Positions 24,346-32,488 of a stretch of DNA of 64,000 nt are shown here, in pieces. The DNA lies in the NCBI GenBank assembly GCA_943912855.1, contig CALTVC010000005.1, positions 1 to 64,000 of the forward strand, given 5' to 3'. The first letter of the stretch is position 1; every line of letters starts with the position of its first letter. The translations under genes were made by a program, and so were the position numbers. The notes beneath the pieces are model-generated. The model saw only the letters and a program-made list of their open reading frames with translations, was not told the DNA's origin and searched no databases. Origin of the DNA: an uncultured Flavobacterium sp. Lineage in GTDB: Bacteria > Bacteroidota > Bacteroidia > Flavobacteriales > Flavobacteriaceae.

Positions 24346-25095
24346 ATGAAAAAGATTGCAACCTTACTTTTCATCTCCATTTTGTTCGTTTCTTGTGGTA
24401 GCATGCTTACAGGACTGGCGTTAAAATTTTACCAGCATCCCACCCCGCATTATTATACCAATGGCGATAAACAGCTTATATTTATGCCTATGATCCACCT
24501 GAACAAACCGGAGTTTTATGATGAGGTAAAGCATTATGTGGATTCGTTGCGAAACGATGGTTATGTGTTCGTGTACGAAAGCGTAAAGATGTCTAAGGGT
24601 TTAGATAGTATACAGGAAGATATCTACCGGCGTAAATTCAGGCGCGTGGTAGGTTTTAACCTCACCAGTTATACCGATAAGAATAACGAAAACATGAAGC
24701 GTTACCGTGTAAAGGGAGCCATAGGCCAAACCATGGCAAATACAGGGCTGGATAAGGAAAAGGATATACTTGGAGATATAGGTATGGATTCGTTAGTGCG
24801 TATTTATGAGAAAGAAAAAGGCGAAATACTACTGGATGATTACGACCTGAAAACACCGCTCAACAAAAAATATAAAGGCGATAAGTTGTCTAAAAGTGAT
24901 AAAAATTACCTTATACTTACGGTACGAAATAAGGTGCTTACAGATAAAATAGCGTCATTGCCTGATAAGAAAATAGTAGTGTTGTATGGTGCGTTGCACC
25001 GTAGTGGTTTTACTGATAATCTAAAAAAAGACGATGCCAAATGGTACGAAACAGGGAGATCGTCATATGAGAAATTAGGTAAACAACAGGAATAG
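24346..25095 (+). CDS. Lipoprotein resembling the TraB/GumN/Tiki superfamily
   Basis: A 249-aa protein with the lipobox LFVSC (Cys17). Remaining motifs fit the TraB/PrgY/GumN/Tiki fold: H51 in FMPMIHLNKPEFY (first His motif, although the Gly of GxxH is missing), a conserved acidic position at E78 (VFVYESV), an arginine-asparagine pair at R194-N195 (LTVRNKVL), and a second GxxH at G215-A-L-H218 (VLYGALHRSGF). Members are metal-dependent proteases (Tiki) or of unknown role in bacteria. The assignment is by motif order only. The gene is monocistronic, behind the operon terminator. Confidence 0.55.
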   Translation: MKKIATLLFISILFVSCGSMLTGLALKFYQHPTPHYYTNGDKQLIFMPMIHLNKPEFYDEVKHYVDSLRNDGYVFVYESVKMSKGLDSIQEDIYRRKFRRVVGFNLTSYTDKNNENMKRYRVKGAIGQTMANTGLDKEKDILGDIGMDSLVRIYEKEKGEILLDDYDLKTPLNKKYKGDKLSKSDKNYLILTVRNKVLTDKIASLPDKKIVVLYGALHRSGFTDNLKKDDAKWYETGRSSYEKLGKQQE

Positions 25096-25098
25096 TGC

Positions 25099-26013
25099 CT
25101 ATTTAATACAATGCTTCTTCAGGGCTTTGAGGTCGCCATTAAATATGTTAGCATCTACCGTGCCTTCTATTCCCAGGATAGAAGCCCTGTCTGTAAATTG
25201 CCAGAAGTCCCATTCCTTTTTAATTTGATCATCAAAAAAGCTGTAATTGGCTATCCATAAGGTGTATCCTTTAAACTCATTTTTAAGAAAATCAGCGTGG
25301 AAACTCTCTCCGCTATACAGTATGGGTTTTACCCCATAATGCCCTTCTACAAGGCTCAGCCAGCGTTTAAGTCCGCTTTTAAGGCTGTCCATGCTTTGGC
25401 CTGCGGGTATCTTTTCTATGTCTAAAACAGGAGGGAGGTCGCCCTTATGCAGCGTTACCCTGCGTATAAAGTTTTCTGCCTGCTTGCGCGAATTTTCATC
25501 AGGGCGGTAATAGTGGTATGCCCCGCGGATAAAGCCGGTGCGTTTGGCGTGTTTCCAGTTGCGTGCAAACTCACTGTCGCCCTTGTTTTTTCCGGCAGAA
25601 GCCCTTATAAATACAAAGTCCAAGGGAAAATCGCCTTTGGTGTGCTGTATGCTATCCCAGTTTATTTTGCCCTGGTAATGCGAAACGTCAAACCCAAAGA
25701 TGCGGTCTTTGTGCCTGCTTACGATTTCGTAAATGCGGAGGTCGCCTATCTTGCGTTTTTCTTTGGTAAGTACGGTAATTTGCTTGTTGTTTATTTTATT
25801 AAACCCAAGATATACCAGTACCCCGTGCCTGAAACGGTAACCGCCCGTTACTATAAAAGTAAGCAGTAGCATGTATACCGAATACTTCAGTATGGTTGCG
25901 GGAGTAAGCCCCTGTTTTTTGTTTACAGGTTTTTTTCGGGAGGCCGCAGGCTTTCTTTGCGGGGTAGCAGTACCACGCACCGTTTTTGCAGGTGTACGTT
26001 TAGGAGCGGCCAT
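25099..26013 (-). CDS. GH25 family muramidase, membrane-anchored
   Basis: A 304-aa protein. A basic, proline- and alanine-rich N-terminus of about 35 residues precedes one transmembrane helix (about 42-58). The GH25 domain runs from residue 105: FGFDVSHYQGKINWD (D109), FVFIRASAGKNKGD, GAYHYYRP, and PPVLDIEK (D198 and E200, the catalytic acid region). It likely cuts the MurNAc-GlcNAc bond of peptidoglycan while tethered to the inner membrane. It lies 9 bp downstream of pssA on the same strand and may be co-transcribed with it. Confidence 0.92.
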   Translation of the reverse strand: MAAPKRTPAKTVRGTATPQRKPAASRKKPVNKKQGLTPATILKYSVYMLLLTFIVTGGYRFRHGVLVYLGFNKINNKQITVLTKEKRKIGDLRIYEIVSRHKDRIFGFDVSHYQGKINWDSIQHTKGDFPLDFVFIRASAGKNKGDSEFARNWKHAKRTGFIRGAYHYYRPDENSRKQAENFIRRVTLHKGDLPPVLDIEKIPAGQSMDSLKSGLKRWLSLVEGHYGVKPILYSGESFHADFLKNEFKGYTLWIANYSFFDDQIKKEWDFWQFTDRASILGIEGTVDANIFNGDLKALKKHCIK

Positions 26014-26022
26014 GAAGAACGA

Positions 26023-26763
26023 TTATGCTACTTTATGCCAGTGCTTGCTTGTAAACAGCGAAATCAGTACATAAAGTATAATGATTAGCGGAATGGCAAG
26101 GTAAGCCAAAAAGAACAATAACAGTATAGAAATGATAAGGAAGCAAAACTGTACTTTGTTTGTTTCCCAGTTCAGGTATTTTATTTTAAGCGAAAACAAC
26201 GGTATGTTGCTATTCAGCATAAATGCACTGATAAAGCTTATGACTACGAGTACAAACGGGTTGCTAAGCACATCGAATATAACACCTTCGCCATCGCTGT
26301 ATGCCTGTATAACAGGCAGGCTCATAATAAAGAGCGCGTTAGCAGGAGTTGGTAGACCAATGAATGAGTCGGTTTGGCGGGTGTCTACGTTAAACTTAGC
26401 CAGCCTGTATGCCGACCCAAGAGTTATGATAAAGCCTACGTAAGGCAGTAATCCCATGTAAAAGTTGTCTGATTGCAGGTTGAGTTCCTCCTGCATTTCG
26501 CCTATGCCGGCAAGCATCTGGAAGATGGCCATACCCGGAACCACACCACTGGTTACCATATCGGCAAGGGAATCAAGCTGAAGACCTATCGGGCTGCTTA
26601 CCTTTAGGGTACGCGCGAAGAAACCATCCCAAAAGTCGAAGAAAATACCCATACATACCCAAAAGAAGGCCATTTGCCAGTTGGTGTTAAACGCATAGAT
26701 GAGGGCTATTAATCCCGAAGCAAGATTCAGTAATGTAATGAAATTAGGAATGTGCTTTTTCAA
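26023..26763 (-). CDS. pssA: CDP-diacylglycerol--serine O-phosphatidyltransferase
   Basis: A 246-aa integral membrane enzyme that makes phosphatidylserine from CDP-DAG and serine. The CDP-alcohol phosphatidyltransferase signature DG-x2-AR-x8-G-x3-D-x3-D is complete: D46, G47, A50, R51, G60, D64 and D68. Several membrane segments follow, with a conserved SAYRLAKFNVDTRQ block typical of PssA. It may form an operon with the GH25 gene downstream. I see no psd in the window. The assignment is strong by signature and length. Confidence 0.93.
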   Translation of the reverse strand: MKKHIPNFITLLNLASGLIALIYAFNTNWQMAFFWVCMGIFFDFWDGFFARTLKVSSPIGLQLDSLADMVTSGVVPGMAIFQMLAGIGEMQEELNLQSDNFYMGLLPYVGFIITLGSAYRLAKFNVDTRQTDSFIGLPTPANALFIMSLPVIQAYSDGEGVIFDVLSNPFVLVVISFISAFMLNSNIPLFSLKIKYLNWETNKVQFCFLIISILLLFFLAYLAIPLIIILYVLISLFTSKHWHKVA

Positions 26764-26844
26764 CGCTATTTGGTTTATATTATATGCGCAAAGGTATACA
26801 ATAAAGTTAATGGAAACGGAGTTTAGTAATTGAGATTTTTATGT

Positions 26845-26852
26845 CATATTTG
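26845..26852 (+). promoter_or_regulatory. -7 box CATATTTG upstream of the PorV2-like gene
   Basis: One mismatch from TAnnTTTG. It overlaps the coding frame from the TTG at 26830, which argues for a later start (TTG at 26869). Confidence 0.4.
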
Positions 26853-26868
26853 CACAAAGTTAACTAAG

Positions 26869-27942
26869 TTGGGAAAATTATTTTCGGCAATAGCCCTGAT
26901 TACCGTATTCTGCGCCTCTGCACAAACCTCGCGTAAGTACTCTAACGAGTTCATGAGCATAGGTGTAGATGCCGCCGCAATGGGTATGAGCAATGCCGTA
27001 ACCGCCAGTACGGGCGATGTAACTTCGGGTTACTGGAACCCTGCCGGGCTTATGAATTTAACTGATAGCCAGGCAGCACTTATGCACGCCAGCTATTTTG
27101 CCAACATAGCTCAGTATGACTATGCTGCCTATGCCCAACCCATAGATAACCGCAGTGCTTTTGCCATTTCGGCTGTACGTTTTGGGGTAGACAACATTAT
27201 GAATACTACCCAGCTTATAGATAATCAGGGTAATATAGACTACAACCGCATCAGCCTGTTCTCTGCCGCTGATTATGGTTTCCTGGTAAGCTATGCCCGC
27301 AAGGCACCTTTGAGTGATTTTACCTACGGGGTTAATGCCAAGGTAATACGCCGTGTTATAGGCAAGTTTGCCGACTCATGGGGCTTTGGTTTTGATTTCG
27401 GGATGCAGTACCGCACCCGTAGCAACTGGAAATTCGGGCTTATGCTTCGCGATATTACCACGACCTATAATATGTGGGCGATTAATAAAGCAGAGTACCA
27501 AAAGGTAATAGACGCGGTACCGGGCCAAAACCAGGAACTACCCGAAACTACCGAAATTACCATGCCTAAAGCCCAGCTAGGTGTTTCCAAGAAATTTGAG
27601 TTTCACGGAGATTACGCGCTTTTGGCTTCGGTAAACATGAACATGCAGTTTGCAAAAACAAACGACCTCGTAAACCTCGACTTTGTAAGTATAGACCCTG
27701 CCGCCGGTTTTGAGTTCAGTTACCTTGACCTTGCCTTTTTAAGGGCGGGCGTGGGCAACTTCCAGAACGAACAACAAATAGACAACAGCCAGAAACTTAC
27801 CTTTCAGCCGAATATAGGTGTTGGCTTTAAATTTCGTGGAGTGCAGATAGACTACGCCCTTACCGATATTGGCGACCAAAGCGTTGCTTTATATTCAAAT
27901 GTCTTTTCACTTAAGGTAGATTTGGGTATCTTTAGGCGCTAA
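26869..27942 (+). CDS. PorV/PorQ family outer membrane protein (PorV2-like)
   Basis: About 357 aa from the TTG at 26869. An alternative TTG at 26830 would lie across the -7 box at 26845-26852, so I prefer the later start. A signal peptide (GKLFSAIALITVFCASAQ) leads to SIGVDAAAMGMSNAVTASTGDVTSGYWNPAGL, the N-terminal hatch and strand motif of FadL-like PorV/PorQ proteins. The rest is beta-strand-rich and ends in an aromatic-containing strand (VFSLKVDLGIFRR). PorV carries T9SS cargo to sortase in Bacteroidota; this protein may be a second, specialised PorV. T9SS cargo genes are present at 7.5-12 kb. Confidence 0.75.
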   Translation: MGKLFSAIALITVFCASAQTSRKYSNEFMSIGVDAAAMGMSNAVTASTGDVTSGYWNPAGLMNLTDSQAALMHASYFANIAQYDYAAYAQPIDNRSAFAISAVRFGVDNIMNTTQLIDNQGNIDYNRISLFSAADYGFLVSYARKAPLSDFTYGVNAKVIRRVIGKFADSWGFGFDFGMQYRTRSNWKFGLMLRDITTTYNMWAINKAEYQKVIDAVPGQNQELPETTEITMPKAQLGVSKKFEFHGDYALLASVNMNMQFAKTNDLVNLDFVSIDPAAGFEFSYLDLAFLRAGVGNFQNEQQIDNSQKLTFQPNIGVGFKFRGVQIDYALTDIGDQSVALYSNVFSLKVDLGIFRR

Positions 27943-27958
27943 ACATCAAGACCCAAAT

Positions 27959-29113
27959 ATGTCGCGTTTCTTATCCCCGTTACGTTTTTTACTACTTGCT
28001 TTATTGCTTATCCTGCCGTTTGCATCGCGTGCACAGCAATTGTCAGACAGAGCTTTTGTGTCCTTGCTTACCTGCGGACCGGGCAATGAGTTGTACTCCG
28101 TATTCGGGCATACTGCAATAAGGATAGCCGACCCATCAACAGGAATGGATGTAGTGTTTAACTTTGGGACGTTTGATTTTGATACTCCTAACTTTTACCT
28201 GAAATTTGTAAAAGGCGACTTGCAGTATTTTGTGTCGGTAGCGTCTTACCAGGATTTTGTATATACCTATCAGTATTATAACCGCGATGTTTTTGAGCAA
28301 AAGCTAAACCTTACTCAGCAACAAAAACAGAGCATAGCCGACGAGCTGGTTACGACCCTGAATTCCGATAAAAAGTTTTATACCTATAAATATTTCGATC
28401 GCAACTGTACCACTATGGTGGGAGATATTCTTGCCCATAATGTAGAGGGTGGCATTTCTTCAGAAAATACCGATGCTGGTAAAACCTATCGTAAAATAGT
28501 GGTAGAAAGACTTCATAACAGTTTTTACGAAAACCTGGGCATAAGCCTTATTTTTGGTGCAAAGACCGATAATGTACTGAGTAATCTGTTCCTCCCTGTG
28601 CAGTTATTACAAGGCGTAGAACATACAAAGCTTGCCGATGGCAAACCGCTAAGCCAACCTGTAGAAACCGTTTTTAAAAGCACTACTGAACCCGAAACTT
28701 CATGGTGGAATAACATTTACACGTTCGTTTTGGCTTGTGTAGCACTTATGGTGCTTACCTATAGATTTTTATTACTGAAGCGTGTGTTATACGCACTGTT
28801 TGGTTTGCTGGGGATTTTCTTCTGCTTGGTTGGGCTGTATTCTTTCCATGCCGAAATAAGCTGGAACTACAATGCACTACTTGTTAATCCGCTGTTTTTG
28901 GTGTTGCTGTATTTTAGCTTTGCCAAAAAACAACAGGCTATTCAAAAGACGGCGTTGGTACTTATAGGCTTTGTTTTTGCATACGGACTTTATATGCTAA
29001 ACAAGCCACACCTGTTTATAGTGCTGCCGTTAATGGGGCTTATACTGGTTATGCTGGTGCGTGAGGCGCTTCCGCTAATAAAAACACTGCCAGGGCGTAA
29101 GCAAAAAGCTTAG
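27959..29113 (+). CDS. lnb: Lnb-type lipoprotein N-acyltransferase (formerly DUF4105)
   Basis: A 384-aa protein with a signal peptide (to SRAQQ). A periplasmic papain-like domain contains YSVFGHTAIRI (H51) and YFDRNCTTMVGD (C150), the predicted catalytic pair. About five membrane helices follow in residues 245-375. This is the Lnb domain order known in Bacteroides, where the enzyme N-acylates lipoproteins in place of Lnt. The C150/H51 roles are inferred from the family. The start is 17 bp after the PorV2-like stop, so an operon is likely. Confidence 0.82.
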   Translation: MSRFLSPLRFLLLALLLILPFASRAQQLSDRAFVSLLTCGPGNELYSVFGHTAIRIADPSTGMDVVFNFGTFDFDTPNFYLKFVKGDLQYFVSVASYQDFVYTYQYYNRDVFEQKLNLTQQQKQSIADELVTTLNSDKKFYTYKYFDRNCTTMVGDILAHNVEGGISSENTDAGKTYRKIVVERLHNSFYENLGISLIFGAKTDNVLSNLFLPVQLLQGVEHTKLADGKPLSQPVETVFKSTTEPETSWWNNIYTFVLACVALMVLTYRFLLLKRVLYALFGLLGIFFCLVGLYSFHAEISWNYNALLVNPLFLVLLYFSFAKKQQAIQKTALVLIGFVFAYGLYMLNKPHLFIVLPLMGLILVMLVREALPLIKTLPGRKQKA

Positions 29114-29142
29114 TAGCATGGTGGTGCCAAAGTGTTTTTGTT

Positions 29143-29150
29143 TATTTTTG
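29143..29150 (+). promoter_or_regulatory. -7 box TATTTTTG upstream of the CpsB-like gene
   Basis: A perfect match to TAnnTTTG, 27 bp upstream of the TTG start. The -33 element is not clear. Confidence 0.45.
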
Positions 29151-29177
29151 TTAACATAAACCATAAACACTCGCGCC

Positions 29178-29921
29178 TTGTTCTCCTTCTTCAGTAAAAA
29201 AAGCAAAACTACTCTTGCAAGCCTTATACCTAAAGGCTATGTAGACATTCACTCGCATCTGCTGCCGGGCATAGACGACGGAGCCAAGGACGAGGCAGAT
29301 TCGCTTGCGCTTGTAAATACGCTGAGGGATTATGGTTTTTCGCAGTTTGTAACCACGCCACACGTGCTTACAGGGGTGTGGAACAATACCCGCGATGGCA
29401 TACTTGCCTACGAAGAGAAACACAAGGCTTTCCTGAAAACACAGGGAATTACAGAGCCGTTTAAGGCCGCCGCCGAATACCTGATAGATGATGTTTTCCT
29501 GAAACGCATAGAACAAGAACCGTTACTTACCATAAAAGATAAATATGTGTTGGTAGAAATGAGTTACCTGGCAGCCCCGTTACAATTGTACGACGCGATT
29601 TATCAGATGCAGCTCAGTGATTATAAACCCATATTGGCACACCCGGAGCGTTACCTGTTTTATCACAACAACCAGCAAGAGTACAAAAAACTGAAAAAAG
29701 CAGGTTGCAAATTTCAGGTGAACTTACTTTCGGTTACGGGGTACTATGGTAAACACGTTAGCGACATTGCCCAAAAACTTCTGGAGGAAGACATGATAGA
29801 CTTTGCTGGGAGCGATGCCCACCACGAACGCCACACTTCGGCATTCCTTAATCCTGTACTGTTAAAGGATAATGCCCCGCTTATTAAAGCAATGGAGAAT
29901 AACGCTATGTTTGGGGTGTAA
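29178..29921 (+). CDS. CpsB/CapC family tyrosine-protein phosphatase (PHP fold)
   Basis: A 247-aa protein. GYVDIHSHLLPGIDDGAKD carries the HxH and DDG motifs of the PHP-family, metal-dependent tyrosine phosphatases that act on capsule-control kinases. VTTPHV, EMSYLAAP, LAHPERY and FAGSDAHH supply further metal ligands. The start is TTG at 29178; no ATG fits upstream. No capsule operon or BY-kinase is visible next to it, so the target is open. Confidence 0.88.
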   Translation: MFSFFSKKSKTTLASLIPKGYVDIHSHLLPGIDDGAKDEADSLALVNTLRDYGFSQFVTTPHVLTGVWNNTRDGILAYEEKHKAFLKTQGITEPFKAAAEYLIDDVFLKRIEQEPLLTIKDKYVLVEMSYLAAPLQLYDAIYQMQLSDYKPILAHPERYLFYHNNQQEYKKLKKAGCKFQVNLLSVTGYYGKHVSDIAQKLLEEDMIDFAGSDAHHERHTSAFLNPVLLKDNAPLIKAMENNAMFGV

Positions 29922-30001
29922 ATCATAAGCTGAACCCCTTTTTTGCCTTTCCCGATAAATAACAATACCTTTGCCGCTGTAACATAAGGAATTGCCTTTT
30001 G

Positions 30002-30094
30002 TTCCATTTCGAGCGGAATAAAATGAAGCCGAGAAATCTTATTAAGATAAAACATGAGATTTCTCCACTTCGCTACGCTTCGGTCGAAATGGAA
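30002..30094. repeat. Nested imperfect dyad (CCATTTCGAGCGGA / TCGGTCGAAATGG type)
   Basis: The outer arms 30002-30017 and 30080-30094 and an inner perfect pair GAGAAATCT (30031-30039) / AGATTTCTC (30057-30065) form a long hairpin-like element. The wording resembles the repeated intergenic hairpins of Flavobacteriaceae genomes. It lies between the CpsB-like gene and era. Confidence 0.65.
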
Positions 30095-30134
30095 AAGGTT
30101 GTTGCTGTTACTAACAGTTTAAATACACATTGTT

Positions 30135-31019
30135 ATGGCACATAAAGCAGGATTTGTAAATATTATAGGCAACCCAAACGTAGGGAAAAGCACCCTGATG
30201 AACGCGTTTGTGGGCGAGCGCCTTTCCATTATAACCAGTAAGGCACAGACTACGCGCCACCGTATTCTGGGTATTGTAAACGGCGAAGATTTTCAGGTGG
30301 TATTGTCTGATACCCCGGGTATCATAAAGCCTGCATACGAAATGCAGAGCAATATGATGGATTTTGTAAAGTCAGCTTTTGAAGATGCCGACGTGCTTAT
30401 TTACATGGTAGAGGTAGGCGAGAAGGAGCTTAAAGATGAGGCTTTTTTCAGGAAGATTATCAATGCCAAAGTGCCTGTATTGCTGCTTCTAAATAAGATA
30501 GATAAATCTACCCAGGAACAACTTGAAGAGCAGGTAGCACTATGGACAGAAAAAGTACCAAATGCCGAGATTTACCCGATAAGCGCCCTGGAAAACTTTA
30601 GCGTACAAAATGTATTCGACCGTATTTTGGAACTGCTTCCGGAGTCGCCACCGTACTACCCTAAAGACGCTCTTACCGACAAGCCGGAACGTTTTTTTGT
30701 AAACGAAACTATTCGCGAAAAAATACTGCTTAACTACGATAAGGAAATCCCGTATGCGGTAGAAATAGAAACCGAGGAGTTTATAGAGGATGATAACATC
30801 ATCCGTATCCGTGCCGTAATCATGGTGGAGCGCGATACCCAAAAAGGCATCATCATAGGTCATAAAGGTGCTGCCATTAAAAAGGTGGGCATGCAGGCGC
30901 GTGAAGACCTTGAAAAGTTCTTTGATAAGCAAATCCACATAGAAATGTTTGTTAAGGTAAACAAAGACTGGAGAAGCAACAGCTACCAGCTAAGGAGGTT
31001 CGGGTATAACCAGAAGTAA
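30135..31019 (+). CDS. era: GTPase Era
   Basis: A 294-aa essential GTPase in 16S rRNA maturation and 30S assembly. G1 GNPNVGKST, G3 DTPG, G4 NKID and a C-terminal KH domain with GIIIGHKGAAIKKVG are all intact. It is followed by another GTPase gene, der, after a short repeat-bearing gap. Length and motif order match the family. Confidence 0.97.
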   Translation: MAHKAGFVNIIGNPNVGKSTLMNAFVGERLSIITSKAQTTRHRILGIVNGEDFQVVLSDTPGIIKPAYEMQSNMMDFVKSAFEDADVLIYMVEVGEKELKDEAFFRKIINAKVPVLLLLNKIDKSTQEQLEEQVALWTEKVPNAEIYPISALENFSVQNVFDRILELLPESPPYYPKDALTDKPERFFVNETIREKILLNYDKEIPYAVEIETEEFIEDDNIIRIRAVIMVERDTQKGIIIGHKGAAIKKVGMQAREDLEKFFDKQIHIEMFVKVNKDWRSNSYQLRRFGYNQK

Positions 31020-31038
31020 TTTCAGATTTCAGATATTA

Positions 31039-31088
31039 GTTTCAGGTTTAAAGTTTCAGGTTGCCACTCAGAACTTTAAACCTGAAAC
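31039..31088. repeat. 17-bp perfect inverted repeat in the era-der gap
   Basis: The arm GTTTCAGGTTTAAAGTT (31039-31055) pairs with 31072-31088 across 16 bp. TTTCAGG-type words continue on both sides. It lies just upstream of the der -7 box, so it could act as an era terminator or an RNA hairpin. Confidence 0.75.
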
Positions 31089-31110
31089 CTGAAACTTGAA
31101 ACAAAATGAC

Positions 31111-31118
31111 TATTTTTG
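31111..31118 (+). promoter_or_regulatory. -7 box TATTTTTG upstream of der
   Basis: A perfect TAnnTTTG match, 22 bp upstream of the ATG. A TTG lies upstream but with short spacing. Confidence 0.45.
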
Positions 31119-31139
31119 CAAAAATTTTAAAACAAGCTG

Positions 31140-32450
31140 ATGAATAATATCGTAGCAATAGTGGGAAGGCCGAATGTAGGGAAGTCTACCTTTTTTAACC
31201 GTCTGATACAGCGCAGGGAGGCGATTGTCGACTCTGTGAGCGGTGTTACGCGCGACCGTAATTACGGTAAAAGCGAGTGGAACGGAAAGGAGTTTTCGGT
31301 TATAGATACAGGAGGATATGTAAAAGGGAGCGACGATATTTTTGAAGGTGAAATACGTCGTCAGGTAGAGCTTGCGCTTGATGAGGCCGACGTAATTGTT
31401 TTTGTTACCGACGTGGAAGAGGGCATTACCCCTATGGATGAGGAGGTTGCCAAACTACTTCGTAAAGTTACCAAGCCGGTTATCCTTGCCATAAACAAGG
31501 TAGATAACGCCATGCGCGAAAAAGACGCGTATGAGTTTTACAACCTTGGACTTGGTGAATATTATACCATATCCAGTGCCAGCGGTAGCGGTACAGGCGA
31601 ACTGCTTGATGCCATCATTGAGGCACTGCCAGATCCGCAACCGGTAGATGAAAACGCCGAGGTGTTGCCACGTTTTGCCGTAGTAGGTCGTCCTAATGCA
31701 GGTAAATCGTCATTTATAAACGCGCTTATTGGCGAAGATCGTTTTGTGGTGACCGACATAGCCGGTACCACCCGTGATGCGATTGATACTACATACAACC
31801 GTTTCGGGTTTAAGTTTAACCTTGTAGATACCGCCGGTATCCGCCGTAAGGCAAAGGTTAAGGAAGACCTGGAGTTTTACAGCGTTATGCGTTCGGTACG
31901 TGCCATAGAGCACAGCGACATTATTATGCTGGTTATAGACGCTACCCGTGGTTTTGAAGGTCAGGATCAGAGCATTTTCTGGCTTGCCGAGAAAAACCGT
32001 AAGGGTATTGTTATCCTTGTAAACAAATGGGACCTTGTAGAAAAAGACACCATGACTACCCGTGATTACGAGCAAAAAATCCGTGAACAGTTACAGCCGT
32101 TTACAGATGTGCCTATCCTGTTTATTTCGGCACTGACAAAACAGCGTTTGCTTAAAGCGCTGGAAACTGCTGTAGAAGTATACGAAAACCGTAAGCAGCG
32201 TGTGGCTACGAGTAAGTTTAACGAGCTGATGTTGCCTATTATTGAAAACTATCCGCCACCGGCACTTAAAGGTAAGTACATTAAAATCAAATACTGTATG
32301 CAGCTGCCTACGCCGGTACCACAGTTTGTATTTTTCTGCAACCTGCCACAATACGTAAAAGATCCGTACAGACGTTTTATAGAAAACAAGCTGCGCGAAC
32401 ATTATAATTTTAGCGGAGTACCTATTGATGTGTACTTCCGTCAGAAATAA
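31140..32450 (+). CDS. der: GTPase Der (EngA)
   Basis: A 436-aa protein with two tandem G domains: GRPNVGKSTFFNRL and GRPNAGKSSFINAL as the two G1 motifs, NKVD and NKWD as the G4 motifs, and a C-terminal KH-like domain (LPTPVPQFVFFCN). It acts in 50S ribosome assembly. The two GTPase genes era and der are adjacent here. Confidence 0.97.
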   Translation: MNNIVAIVGRPNVGKSTFFNRLIQRREAIVDSVSGVTRDRNYGKSEWNGKEFSVIDTGGYVKGSDDIFEGEIRRQVELALDEADVIVFVTDVEEGITPMDEEVAKLLRKVTKPVILAINKVDNAMREKDAYEFYNLGLGEYYTISSASGSGTGELLDAIIEALPDPQPVDENAEVLPRFAVVGRPNAGKSSFINALIGEDRFVVTDIAGTTRDAIDTTYNRFGFKFNLVDTAGIRRKAKVKEDLEFYSVMRSVRAIEHSDIIMLVIDATRGFEGQDQSIFWLAEKNRKGIVILVNKWDLVEKDTMTTRDYEQKIREQLQPFTDVPILFISALTKQRLLKALETAVEVYENRKQRVATSKFNELMLPIIENYPPPALKGKYIKIKYCMQLPTPVPQFVFFCNLPQYVKDPYRRFIENKLREHYNFSGVPIDVYFRQK

Positions 32451-32456
32451 AAAAGC

Positions 32457-32488
32457 AAAAAAGCGAATAGATATCTATTCGCTTTTTT
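32457..32488. terminator. Bidirectional terminator between der and the serine hydrolase
   Basis: A perfect palindrome (AAGCGAATAGAT and its complement at 32461-32484) is flanked by an A-run on the left and a T-run on the right, so it can serve both converging genes. Confidence 0.85.

Noticed and set aside
24134..24349. 71-aa frame rich in Ala/Val over the Gly-rich TPM tail
   Set aside because: A second frame of a GGC-rich repeat coding the Gly tail; an artefact of composition.
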